A stretch of 64,000 nt of DNA from an uncultured Bacteroidota bacterium (lineage in GTDB: Bacteria > Bacteroidota > Bacteroidia > Flavobacteriales_D > Sanyastnellaceae): the NCBI GenBank assembly GCA_903932685.1, contig CAIZGX010000046.1, positions 1-64,000 of the forward strand, in the 5' to 3' direction. A program made the position numbers and the translations under genes. This document shows, in pieces, positions 37,022-46,889 of the stretch. Numbering within the stretch: the first letter of the stretch is position 1; every line of letters starts with the position of its first letter. Below the pieces are notes generated by a model, which worked only from the letters and a program-made list of their open reading frames with translations, had not been told where the DNA came from and ran no database searches.

Positions 37022-37420
37022 ATGAAAACTAAATTATTCACTCTTATCGCGCTAATCGTTCTTACAACAAGCGCTTTCGCTCAAACAACCACTCAATTGC
37101 TAGACGCTCAATTGAATGTTACAAAGAATAAGGCAGCAGCAAAATTCACCCGATCAATTACTAAAGTAAGCGAGTCTCTTTTTGAGGTTAAAATTAACTT
37201 CCAAACAGGTGAATTAATGATGATGGGAACATACATGGATGAGTCTCTGAGTATTGCGCAGGGTGAATTCGTTTATTTCTTCGCGAACGGGATCAAAGAA
37301 TCTCAAGGTCTGTATGAAAGCGGAGTGAGAGTTGGCGCATGGCAACGTTGGAATTTCGATGGCGCACAAAAACCAGATCGCTACTACCAAGAGCCAGCAG
37401 CATTGCTTTCGGCAAAATAA
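37022..37420 (+). CDS. Small exported protein with MORN/YwqK-like repeat
   Basis: 132 residues from ATG 37022, which starts a clear signal peptide (MKTKLFTLIALIVLTTSAFAQ). The mature half contains GELMMMGTYMDESLSIAQGEFVYFFANGIKES and GLYESGVRVGAWQRWNFDG, resembling the short tyrosine/glycine repeats of YwqK/MORN-type proteins. Function unknown. It ends at a bidirectional terminator shared with the Fur-family gene. Confidence 0.7.
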   Translation: MKTKLFTLIALIVLTTSAFAQTTTQLLDAQLNVTKNKAAAKFTRSITKVSESLFEVKINFQTGELMMMGTYMDESLSIAQGEFVYFFANGIKESQGLYESGVRVGAWQRWNFDGAQKPDRYYQEPAALLSAK

Positions 37421-37441
37421 AATAGAAGATAACTTTTCAAG

Positions 37442-37469
37442 AAAGGAAATAGGAAACTATTTCCTTTTT
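37442..37469. terminator. Bidirectional terminator overlapping the fur-like stop codon
   Basis: Eleven-base perfect stem AAAGGAAATAG - GAAA - CTATTTCCTTT, T-rich on both sides. The right arm includes the stop codon (37457-37459) of the minus-strand gene, showing how tightly this locus is packed. Confidence 0.85.
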
Positions 37470-37897
37470 CTTTTTCCATAAAAATTAAGACTGTGCATGG
37501 AAATTTCAATGTCGAAAATCTCTTCCAATGTTGACTTAATGTTTTGAATTCTAGGGTCACAAAATTCGAATACCTCCCCTGTGTCTGTTAAAATAATGTG
37601 ATCATGCTGTTGATTCTGATAAGCCTTTTCGAAATGCGCTATGTTCTGTCCGAACTGATTTTTTCTTACAAGTGCGCAGTTTAGCAATAGCTCTATGGTG
37701 TTATACAACGTTGCTCTGGAAACTCGGTATTTCTTGTTCTTCATTCGAACATACAGCGCTTCAATATCGAAATGATCGTCGATGGTATATATCTCAGCGA
37801 GAATAGCATATCGCTCGGGCGTTTTGCGATGCAAATGCTTTTCTAAGTACGCCGTGAAAATTTCTTTGACCTTATCTTGAATATCTTGTTGAGACAT
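37457..37897 (-). CDS. Fur-family transcriptional regulator
   Basis: 146 residues from ATG 37897 ([10 protein letters not shown]); an upstream start at 37954 is possible but a -7 promoter box lies inside it. N-terminal winged helix ([24 protein letters not shown], recognition segment [15 protein letters not shown]). C-terminal dimer/metal domain with [17 protein letters not shown], equivalent to the HHDHxxC region of Fur. No C-terminal CxxC zinc pair is visible. The metal (iron, zinc or peroxide sensing) cannot be assigned. Divergent from ftsZ by about 185 bases. Confidence 0.9.
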   Translation of the reverse strand: MSQQDIQDKVKEIFTAYLEKHLHRKTPERYAILAEIYTIDDHFDIEALYVRMKNKKYRVSRATLYNTIELLLNCALVRKNQFGQNIAHFEKAYQNQQHDHIILTDTGEVFEFCDPRIQNIKSTLEEIFDIEISMHSLNFYGKRKRK

Positions 37898-37902
37898 GTG
37901 CG

Positions 37903-37910
37903 CAAAGGTA
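37903..37910 (-). promoter_or_regulatory. -7 box of the Fur-family gene
   Basis: TACCTTTG on the minus strand ends six bases before ATG 37897, implying a leaderless or near-leaderless mRNA and supporting that start. Confidence 0.5.
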
Positions 37911-38082
37911 CAACGTGAGATTTTTTCTTCCTTATAATATTTATTCATTTCCACAACAGCTCTTTACTAACATTTAGTAGTTCACTATTTTGAAAAGTCC
38001 GTTTGCAACCAAGAGCAATTGTGCGCTTACTTCGGAGGACCAAAATATTACCTGATTTACCTACCTCAAAAAGTTTTATAAG

Positions 38083-39819
38083 ATGTCAGATTTGCTCAAT
38101 TTCAACCTTCCAAAACAAGAAGAAAACGCCATTATCAAAGTTGTTGGTGTGGGTGGTGGCGGCTCGAATGCCGTTAACTACATGTTCAACAAAGGAATTA
38201 ACGGTGTAGACTTCGTAGTTTGCAACACCGATGCCCAATCGTTGGACAATAGTCCAATTCTAAACAAAATGCAATTGGGTCATACGCTTACGAAAGGTCG
38301 CGGAGCAGGGGCTCGTCCAGAAGTTGGAAGAGATGCTGCCATGGAGTCCATCGAAGAAATTCGCGCGTTGTTCAATTCTGATCTTCAAATGGTCTTCGTT
38401 ACGGCTGGAATGGGTGGTGGTACTGGAACAGGCGCTGCTCCTGTCATTGCGCAAGTTGCAAAGGAAATGGGTATTCTTACGGTAGGTATTGTTACCGTTC
38501 CTTTCGCTTTTGAAAACAAGAAAAGAACTGCTCAAGCAACTGCAGGTATTGAAGAAATGCGCAAAGCAGTTGATACGCTTTTGATTATTCGCAACGATAA
38601 GTTGCGTGAACTATACGGAAACCTTTCTTTAAGCAATGCATTCAGTCACGCAGATGACGTGCTTTGCACCGCTGCTAAAACCATTGCCGAGTTAATAACC
38701 ATTACGGGTATTGTGAATGTGGATATGAACGACGTTATCACGGTAATGCGTGGAAGCGGCGTTGCTATTATGGGTAGTGGAAGAGCTAATGGTGAAGGCC
38801 AAGCCTTACGCGCTGTGCAATTGGCTATGGAATCTCCTTTGTTGAACGACGATGATATTACAGGAGCTTCTCACATTTTGTTAAATATTACTTACGGAAA
38901 CAACGAGTTGAAAATGGACGAGATCGGAGAGATTACCGATTTCATTCAAGAACTTGCTGGTCCGGAAGCGGACATCATCTGGGGTTATGGCAAAGACGAA
39001 CAACTCGGAGAAGATATTTGCGTGAATGTTATTGCAACCGGTTTCGCAGCAAAAGAAATCGCAACACTTCTTCCACTGAACGCCGTGAAAGAAGCACCTG
39101 CTCCTGCGGCTGTATTCATTTTAGGTGATGCGCCAGCTGCGCCAGTGGCAGTTGTAGAAGAAATTCCTGCAGTAGTTGCTGAAACTGATACCTTGACAGA
39201 ATCAGCTGTTTCAGAAGTGAATGAAGAGCCTTTCAAATTGGTGTTGGCTGATGAGATTGAATTGGAAATTGAAAATTCATTCGAATCGAATCCAACTGTT
39301 GAAGAGCCTGTTAAGCAGGTGGCTTTGTTTTCATTTGCTGAATTCGAAAAAGCTGAATTGGCTAGCGAAGAAACAGTGAAAATGGAATTGGAAGAACCTG
39401 CAATTCCAGAGCTAAGCACATTCAAAATTCAAGAGATTACTGAAACTGAGGCCTCTTTCACTCCTGCATTCGAGAGTATTCGTCCTACCTCTGACCGTGA
39501 GATTCCTGAGGTACAAATGACTTTCAAACAAGAGGTCGCTATTGAAAATCGTCCACCTCGCACAGAGCTGCAAGCGCGTAACAAAGAGCGTGAGGCACGT
39601 ATTCGTGAATACACAATGCGCATGAAATCTCAAACGGGTTTAAACGAATTGGAGAGCGAGCCTGCGTTCATGAGAAGAAAAGTTACTCTTGACGAAGGAA
39701 ACCACTCAAGTGAAAACACAGTTTCTCGCACAATTTCTAGAGAAGTAACAGACGAGAATGGAAATACACGCATTGAATTGCGCACGAACAATCCATTCTT
39801 ACACGATAATGTAGACTGA
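38083..39819 (+). CDS. ftsZ: Cell division protein FtsZ
   Basis: Tubulin-like GTPase forming the Z ring, 578 residues. GTP signature [10 protein letters not shown] near residue 110, N-terminal [12 protein letters not shown], and a T7 loop NVDMNDV keeping the N-x-D-x-x-D catalytic pattern. The core ends about residue 335 ([10 protein letters not shown]). A long acidic linker of roughly 170 residues follows, then the FtsA/partner-binding type peptide EPAFMRRKV and a terminal [10 protein letters not shown], the ending familiar in Flavobacteriia. It is not beside ftsA, ftsQ or mur genes, but between a Fur-family gene and metG. The 185-base gap upstream should hold its promoter. Confidence 0.96.
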   Translation: MSDLLNFNLPKQEENAIIKVVGVGGGGSNAVNYMFNKGINGVDFVVCNTDAQSLDNSPILNKMQLGHTLTKGRGAGARPEVGRDAAMESIEEIRALFNSDLQMVFVTAGMGGGTGTGAAPVIAQVAKEMGILTVGIVTVPFAFENKKRTAQATAGIEEMRKAVDTLLIIRNDKLRELYGNLSLSNAFSHADDVLCTAAKTIAELITITGIVNVDMNDVITVMRGSGVAIMGSGRANGEGQALRAVQLAMESPLLNDDDITGASHILLNITYGNNELKMDEIGEITDFIQELAGPEADIIWGYGKDEQLGEDICVNVIATGFAAKEIATLLPLNAVKEAPAPAAVFILGDAPAAPVAVVEEIPAVVAETDTLTESAVSEVNEEPFKLVLADEIELEIENSFESNPTVEEPVKQVALFSFAEFEKAELASEETVKMELEEPAIPELSTFKIQEITETEASFTPAFESIRPTSDREIPEVQMTFKQEVAIENRPPRTELQARNKEREARIREYTMRMKSQTGLNELESEPAFMRRKVTLDEGNHSSENTVSRTISREVTDENGNTRIELRTNNPFLHDNVD

Positions 39820-39821
39820 TC

Positions 39822-41870
39822 TTAGCGAACAGTATTTCCCGATTCAACGGGACGTTCAGGGGAGAGCAACGAAAGCTCTCCCTTGTTGTTTTCAGCCATT
39901 AATATCATACCTGAAGATTCTACACCTTTGATTTCTCTTGGAGCTAAATTCGCTAAGTACAACACTTGCTTTCCAACAACTTGTTCGGGTTCATACGACT
40001 CAGCAATTCCTGAAATTACAGTGCGTTCTTCTGTTCCAATACGCAGCTTCAATTGTAACAATTTCTTTGTCTTCGGAACACGCTGCGCTTCTATTACTTC
40101 AGCAATGCGCAAATCCATATTCTGAAAATCTTCGAACGAAACATTTGGTTTTATTGCTTCCACTTCAACCACGGGTTGAACTTTAGATGCTTCCAATTTC
40201 GCAACTTGAATCGCTACTTCCTCGTCCGTTATCTTTTGGAATAGAATGGGCATTTCACCAATGGTATGTCCTACTGGAATTAATTGTGAAACATTCACAT
40301 CATCCCACTTCACTCCTTCCCACTGCAAACCCGCTTTCAATTTCTTTGCTGTATATGGAAGAAAAGGTTCTAAAGCCACAGACAGGGCAGCAACCAGCTG
40401 AACGCATGTATTCAAAATACCCTCGGTTTTTTCAGGTTCAGTTTTTTGAAGTTTCCAAGGTTCGGTCTCGGTGAGCAACTTATTTCCGATACGTGCCAAT
40501 TGAATGGCCAAAGCCTGTGCTTCGCGGAAACGATAGGCTTCTATTTTTTCACCAATGGTATTGAAGGCCGTTTGCGCTTCTTCAAATTGAGAAGAGGCAT
40601 CGTAGGTTGGATTAGAAACTTTTCCTTCGTAATACTTGTGCGTTAAAACAAATACACGATTCACAAAATTTCCAACGATATCCGCAAGCTCATTGTTAAC
40701 ACGGTCTTTGAAATCGTTCCATGTGAACTCGCTGTCTTTTTGCTCGGGCATTATTGAAGCCAAAACATAGCGCATCTCGTCTTGACGATTCGGAAAATCT
40801 TCCAAATATTCGTGTAACCATACCGCCCAATTTCTTGAAGTTGAAATTTTATCTCCTTCCAAATTCATGAATTCGTTGGCAGGCACATTCACCGGGAGGT
40901 TAAACCCGCCGTGCGATTTCAAAATAATTGGAAAAATGATGCAGTGAAAAACGATGTTGTCTTTCCCAATGAAATGAACCAATTCCGTTTCATCGCTCTT
41001 CCAGTAATCTTCCCAATTCTTTCCGTTCTTCTCGGCCCACACTTTCGTGTTCGTGATATAACCAATAGGCGCATCGAGCCACACGTAAAGCACTTTTCCT
41101 TCTTCACCCGGCACGGGAACACCCCAATCTAAATCGCGTGTCATAGCGCGCGCTTGAAGACCGCCATCAATCCAGCTCAAGCATTGTCCAACTACATGCG
41201 ACTTCCACTTCGAAGCATCGTGGTGTTGCTCTCCGTTTAGTTTTCCATTTTCAATAAAATCGCGCACCCATTCGCTGTGGTGTTGCATAGGCAAATACCA
41301 GTGCGTGGTTTCTTTTAGAATAGGCGTGCTCCCACTTAAGGTAGAAACGGGATTGATTAATTCTGTTGGACTTAATGTTGAACCACATTTCTCACATTGA
41401 TCTCCGTATGCTTTTTCACTCGAGCACTTCGGGCAAGTCCCTGTAATATATCTGTCAGCTAAAAACTGTTGTGCCTCAGCATCGAAATACTGCTCAGACC
41501 GCTGTGTTTCGAGTATACCTTTTTCTTTCAATTCAAGAAAAATTTGCTGACTCATTTCAATGTGTTCCGGAGACGATGTTCTGTAATATTCATCGAAAGA
41601 AATTCCGAAATCGCGAAACGCGTCGCCCATGAGCTTGTGATAAAAATCTACTATTTCGCGGGGAGTCTTTCCTTCCTTCTTCGCACGCAACGTAATGGCA
41701 GCGCCATGTTCGTCGGATCCACAGATAAAAGCCACGTCCTTTCCCTTTCCTCTTAAATAGCGAACATAAATATCGGCAGGCAAATATGCACCTGCAATGT
41801 GTCCAATGTGAATGGGGCCATTCGCGTAAGGAAGAGCTGAGGTTACAAGGTGTCTTTTCGGTGACTTCAT
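39822..41870 (-). CDS. metG: Methionyl-tRNA synthetase
   Basis: Class I synthetase, 682 residues from ATG 41870 (MKSPKRHLVTSALPYANGPIHIGH, a normal start; an in-frame start at 41933 would extend into the divergent gene). HIGH motif is PIHIGHI. The zinc knuckle is CPKCSSEKAYGDQCEKCG, giving two CxxC pairs. The KMSKS loop reads KISTSRN, the usual variant in this long form. The C-terminal 110 residues are an EMAP/Trbp111-like tRNA-binding domain (DLRIAEVIEAQRVP, ISGIAESY). Convergent with ftsZ, two bases apart. Confidence 0.96.
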   Translation of the reverse strand: MKSPKRHLVTSALPYANGPIHIGHIAGAYLPADIYVRYLRGKGKDVAFICGSDEHGAAITLRAKKEGKTPREIVDFYHKLMGDAFRDFGISFDEYYRTSSPEHIEMSQQIFLELKEKGILETQRSEQYFDAEAQQFLADRYITGTCPKCSSEKAYGDQCEKCGSTLSPTELINPVSTLSGSTPILKETTHWYLPMQHHSEWVRDFIENGKLNGEQHHDASKWKSHVVGQCLSWIDGGLQARAMTRDLDWGVPVPGEEGKVLYVWLDAPIGYITNTKVWAEKNGKNWEDYWKSDETELVHFIGKDNIVFHCIIFPIILKSHGGFNLPVNVPANEFMNLEGDKISTSRNWAVWLHEYLEDFPNRQDEMRYVLASIMPEQKDSEFTWNDFKDRVNNELADIVGNFVNRVFVLTHKYYEGKVSNPTYDASSQFEEAQTAFNTIGEKIEAYRFREAQALAIQLARIGNKLLTETEPWKLQKTEPEKTEGILNTCVQLVAALSVALEPFLPYTAKKLKAGLQWEGVKWDDVNVSQLIPVGHTIGEMPILFQKITDEEVAIQVAKLEASKVQPVVEVEAIKPNVSFEDFQNMDLRIAEVIEAQRVPKTKKLLQLKLRIGTEERTVISGIAESYEPEQVVGKQVLYLANLAPREIKGVESSGMILMAENNKGELSLLSPERPVESGNTVR

Positions 41871-41914
41871 CTTTTTTGTGGTGTATTGAGCAGAAAACTG
41901 CGAATTTAGCGAAC

Positions 41915-41948
41915 CAAAGATAAAGCGATGCAACCAGCTTTTTTACAA
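41915..41948 (-). promoter_or_regulatory. Promoter of metG
   Basis: On the minus strand TTG (41946-41948), 23 bases, then TATCTTTG (41915-41922), matching TAnnTTTG. It lies partly inside the first codons of the divergent LD-carboxypeptidase gene. Confidence 0.5.
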
Positions 41949-42836
41949 CAAGGCGACACGATTGGCATTATTGCCACGGCCAGATTCATTACAAGCGAGC
42001 AATGGCAATATGCCAAAGGCGTTATTGAATCGTGGGGACTAAAAATTAAATTGGCGGAAAACGTTTTCAAGCCAAGTTTTCAGTTGGCTGGAAATGTTGA
42101 AGAACGTACCCAATCTTTCCTTTCACTTTGGAACGACAACGAGGTGAAAGCCTTGCTGGTGGCTCGAGGAGGATACGGCACCATTCACACCATCGACGAA
42201 ATTCTTCCTTACATCAACGACTCGAAATGGATTTGCGGATATTCCGATGTGACCGTTTTATTGAATGCTTGCACAAACAACGACATTGCCTGCATTCATT
42301 CTACCATGCCTATTTCCTTTGAACACGCTACCCCAGAAGCCTTAGAGAATTTAAGATGCGCGTTATTTGGCGAGTCTTTTTTAGTCAATTGGAATGAAAA
42401 TCAAATTCAAAAAGGAAACGCCGAAGGGAAAATTGTAGGTGGAAATTTATCAGTGATTTACAGCCAACTTGGATCAGCCACCCAATTGAATACGGAAGGG
42501 AAAATTCTTTTTTTGGAAGATGTAGACGAGATGCTGTATCATGTCGATCGAATGCTTACAGCGCTGAGGCGTGCAGGCTTGTTTAAGAATATTCAAGGAT
42601 TGATTTTAGGCGGATTTACGCAAATGAGGGACAATACGGAAGAATTCGGATTTTCAAGCAATAACCCTTGGGGCAAATCTCTTGTTGAAATGATTCTTGA
42701 AATTGGGTTGGACTGTAACATCCCGGTAACAATGGGATTTCCCGCAGGACATTTGAATGACAATAGGGCATTTTACATGGGTCGAAATGCCGAATTAATT
42801 GTGAATGAAAATTCCGCACAACTCACATGGAAATAA
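41928..42836 (+). CDS. LD-carboxypeptidase (peptidase S66)
   Basis: Removes the terminal D-Ala from peptidoglycan tetrapeptides during cell-wall recycling; 302 residues. Serine peptidase family with a Ser-Glu-His triad: the nucleophile is in WICGYSDVTVLL, Glu in ILFLEDVDEMLYHVDRML and His in FPAGHLNDNRAF. The N-terminal GDTIGIIATARFI and ARGGYGTIHTIDEI are further family marks. No signal peptide, so cytoplasmic, as for LdcA. Divergent from metG and separated by 57 bases. Confidence 0.93.
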   Translation: MQPAFLQQGDTIGIIATARFITSEQWQYAKGVIESWGLKIKLAENVFKPSFQLAGNVEERTQSFLSLWNDNEVKALLVARGGYGTIHTIDEILPYINDSKWICGYSDVTVLLNACTNNDIACIHSTMPISFEHATPEALENLRCALFGESFLVNWNENQIQKGNAEGKIVGGNLSVIYSQLGSATQLNTEGKILFLEDVDEMLYHVDRMLTALRRAGLFKNIQGLILGGFTQMRDNTEEFGFSSNNPWGKSLVEMILEIGLDCNIPVTMGFPAGHLNDNRAFYMGRNAELIVNENSAQLTWK

Positions 42837-42837
42837 C

Positions 42838-42845
42838 TACCTTTG
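42838..42845 (+). promoter_or_regulatory. -7 box before the IPExxxVDY-family gene
   Basis: TACCTTTG, followed by CG as in other candidate boxes here; 31 bases before ATG 42877. No TTG at the usual distance. Confidence 0.4.
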
Positions 42846-42876
42846 CGTAGTTCGTGTAAAAAATACACTAACTAAG

Positions 42877-43290
42877 ATGGGCGCTAAAAGCATTACGTTT
42901 TCAAACGACGATTACTTGAATTTCGAATTAATCGGAATTAACTCGAGAGAGAAAGATTTTCGATTGGCGTGGTTTTTAAACAAGGATATGAGATGGAGTT
43001 TGGAGCGCATGAAGCCTTACATACTCGAGACAAAAGAACAGAACTCTGAGCACGAGTTGTTCAAATTTGTTTCCGAGGAAAATCACTTTACCATACACCT
43101 CATATCGAATCGTTCACTCCAGGGTGCGCTCATTCCAGAATATGCGCAAATAGAATATCTGCTAAAAGTAGAAGGCAGAGAAGACATAGAAGAATTGGTT
43201 AAACAAATAAGAAAAATAAACAACGTACTCGCGGCGTTCCACCTTTCACAAGAAAGTTTAAAGCATGTGAGTCATTTGTTCTTCGATTGA
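42877..43290 (+). CDS. IPExxxVDY-family protein
   Basis: 137 residues from ATG 42877; the open frame further upstream lies inside the previous gene. The name motif is present as IPEYAQIEY (residue about 89), with one conservative change from IPExxxVDY. The gene lies directly before pyk, which is the conserved place of this family in Flavobacteriia. Cytoplasmic, small mixed alpha/beta. Function unknown; the pyk link suggests co-expression, not a known role. Its stop is two bases before the pyk ATG. Confidence 0.82.
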   Translation: MGAKSITFSNDDYLNFELIGINSREKDFRLAWFLNKDMRWSLERMKPYILETKEQNSEHELFKFVSEENHFTIHLISNRSLQGALIPEYAQIEYLLKVEGREDIEELVKQIRKINNVLAAFHLSQESLKHVSHLFFD

Positions 43291-43292
43291 TT

Positions 43293-44697
43293 ATGAAAAA
43301 AACGAAAATAGTTGCGACCATCGGTCCAGTATCTGCAAACAAAGAAGTCCTAAAAGGAATGATTGAAGCCGGCTTAAATGTTGTGCGTTTGAACTTTTCA
43401 CATGGCACACACGACGATCATTCGAGTGTAGTTAATTTCGTTCGTGAAATTGACAAAGAGTTGGGCACAAACACCGCTCTGTTGGCCGATTTGCAAGGTC
43501 CTAAACTGCGCGTGGGAGTTATGCAAGACAACGGTGTAATGCTGGAAGCGGGTAAGCAAATCATTATCACTACCGAAGAGCAAATAGGTACAGCCACTCA
43601 CATCTATACCAACTACAAAGAATTCGCTTCGGACGTAAAGCCCGGCGAACGCGTTTTGCTAGACGATGGAAAAATTGCGATTCGTATTCTTTCCACCGAC
43701 GGTAAAAAAGAAGTGTTGTGTGAAGTTGTTCAAGGTGGAATTCTTTCATCGAAAAAAGGATTGAATCTTCCCGAGACTAAAGTTTCTCTTCCTTCTTTAT
43801 CGAAAAAAGATTTGAACGATTTGGAATTTGCTCTTTCGATGAACATCGATTGGATTGGACTTTCATTCGTCCGCACAGCGGAAGACGTTCGCGTATTAAA
43901 AGGCATCATTGCTGAAAACGGCAAGCACGCGAAAGTGGTGGCGAAAATTGAAAAACCTGAAGCCCTTGAAGTTATCGACGATATTATTCGCGAAACCGAT
44001 GCGGTAATGGTGGCTCGTGGAGACCTTGGAGTTGAAATCCCAATTGAACAAGTACCACTCGCTCAGAAGATGATTGTAAAAAAATGCGTTGAAGCTGCAA
44101 AGCCAGTCATTGTTGCTACGCAAATGATGGAAAGCATGATCACAAGCATGACTCCAACACGCGCTGAAGTAACAGACGTTGCTAACGCTGTATTAGACGG
44201 AGCAGATGCAGTCATGCTAAGCGGAGAAACCAGTGTGGGTGCCTACCCGATTGCAGCAATAACGATGATGCACAACATCATTAACGAAGCTGAAAAATTC
44301 CCGGGGTTGTATTACCTCGAAGAGGCTCCTTATGAAATGGATGAAACGCGATTTATCACAGATAGCATTTGCTTCAGTGCTTGTCGCGTTGCGAAGCGCA
44401 TCGCAGCAACCAGTATTGCAACTATGTCGTTTTCAGGATACACAGGATATAAAATTTCAAGTTCTAGACCGAAGGCACAAGTCTTCGTTTTCACAGGAAA
44501 TAAACGAATTCTAACCCAGTTGAATTTGGTTTGGGGAGTGAAGGCATTCTACTACGACAAGATGGTAAGTACCGACCAAACGATTGCGGACATTCGCTAC
44601 ATCTTGAAGAAAAACGGATATGTTCAAGAAGGTGATTTCTTGGTTAACGTAGCCTCTATGCCTATTGCAGAGCAAGGAACTACGAACATGTTAAAGA

Positions 44698-44711
<14 letters not shown>
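43293..44711 (+). CDS. pyk: Pyruvate kinase
   Basis: Last step of glycolysis, phosphoenolpyruvate plus ADP to pyruvate plus ATP. 472 residues from ATG 43293. KTKIVATIGPVS start, VRLNFSHGTHDDH, the active-site Lys signature VAKIEKPEAL, MVARGDLGVEIP, TQMMESMI and LSGETSVGAYP. The C-terminal domain is short, with no extra PEP-utiliser-like domain. It lies two bases after the IPExxxVDY gene. Its last 14 bases overlap the convergent PLP gene. Confidence 0.96.
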
Positions 44712-45795
<1,084 letters not shown>

Positions 45796-45822
45796 CTTTC
45801 GCATCTTTGTAAAAACCACTGT

Positions 45823-46878
45823 ATGCGCCTGTTCTTTATTCTAGGACTTTTGTTCCCGCTGTCCGCTTTTTCTCAAATTAACAAAGACAGCATACATTTT
45901 TCAGGATACACCGAGATTTATTTCGCCCAAGATCAACACAATTGGAACGACCATCAGCGTCCTGATTTTTTATACAGCCACACTTCAACCAATCATGTGG
46001 CTTTAAATACAGCGGTTCTCGACTTCAAGTACAGCTCTAATCGCCTAAAAACACAGCTCTCGCTTGTTGAAGGTACCTATGCAAATAAGGTTACTTCGTC
46101 TGAACCCATTGGGTTCGGGGCACTTTATGTTGGAAATGTATCCTATAAATTGAGTCGCAAGGAAAACTTTTGGTTACTAGCAGGGGTAATTCCCTCGCAC
46201 ATTGGCCTCGAGTCTGCTATTGGATTCTCCAATTTGTCGCTAAGCAGAAGTTTAGCAGCAGAGAACTCTCCGTATTACGAAAGCGGCCTAGCCCTTCAAT
46301 ACACCTCGAAAAACAACAAGTTCTTCGGATCATTGCTTGCGCTAAATGGATGGCAAACCATGACCCTTCGCGCTCAACAATCGCGACCCGACTTTGGTTC
46401 GCAAATTCAGTACAAGCCCACTTCCAAAATAACTTTGAATCATTCCACATACTTTGGAGAGGTGGCGGTACTTGACAGTTCGCAAACAAGATTCTTTCAA
46501 AACTTTTATGCGCAAGTTCAGCTAAAGGACAAATGGACCGTTCAGTTTCAAGCAGATTACGGGATGCAGAAAACAGGAAATAAAGGGCTGGATAAACATT
46601 GGGCAACCGGCTTTATAGGAATGGCCTATCAGGCAAATGAAAAGCTTACACTAGTGGGGCGTGGGGAGTTATTAAAAGACCCAAACAACCTGGTTATTTC
46701 CGGAGTAAACAATGATTTATGGGGATACAGTTTCAACATAAATTATTTACTTGACGAGCACTTGATGTTCCGAGCTGAATGGCGAAACATCACTTCCAAC
46801 AGTTACACATTCGCTTTTCAAAACTTCAACGACAACCGCATGAACGGCTTAAATTTGTCGCTCGCTGCTCAATTTTAG
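45823..46878 (+). CDS. Outer-membrane porin, BBP2-like
   Basis: 351 residues with signal peptide MRLFFILGLLFPLSAFSQ. The mature chain is beta-barrel-like: alternating aromatic/polar strands, IHFSGYTEIYFAQDQ at the start, WLLAGVIPSHIGLESAIGFSN in the middle and a terminal Phe (SLAAQF). The pattern fits the putative beta-barrel porin-2/OmpL-like family. Substrate unknown. It lies 12 bases before hutU, so the two may be co-transcribed and it could serve uptake, but that is inference. Confidence 0.82.
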   Translation: MRLFFILGLLFPLSAFSQINKDSIHFSGYTEIYFAQDQHNWNDHQRPDFLYSHTSTNHVALNTAVLDFKYSSNRLKTQLSLVEGTYANKVTSSEPIGFGALYVGNVSYKLSRKENFWLLAGVIPSHIGLESAIGFSNLSLSRSLAAENSPYYESGLALQYTSKNNKFFGSLLALNGWQTMTLRAQQSRPDFGSQIQYKPTSKITLNHSTYFGEVAVLDSSQTRFFQNFYAQVQLKDKWTVQFQADYGMQKTGNKGLDKHWATGFIGMAYQANEKLTLVGRGELLKDPNNLVISGVNNDLWGYSFNINYLLDEHLMFRAEWRNITSNSYTFAFQNFNDNRMNGLNLSLAAQF

Positions 46879-46889
46879 CACACTCACTT

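Noticed and set aside
39822-41870. KISTS in place of KMSKS in MetRS as a defect
   Set aside because: This variant is usual in this long MetRS form, so not a sign of decay.
41870-41933. Longer metG start at 41933
   Set aside because: It would run into the divergent gene and across the -7 box at 41915; ATG 41870 gives the normal MetRS N-terminus.
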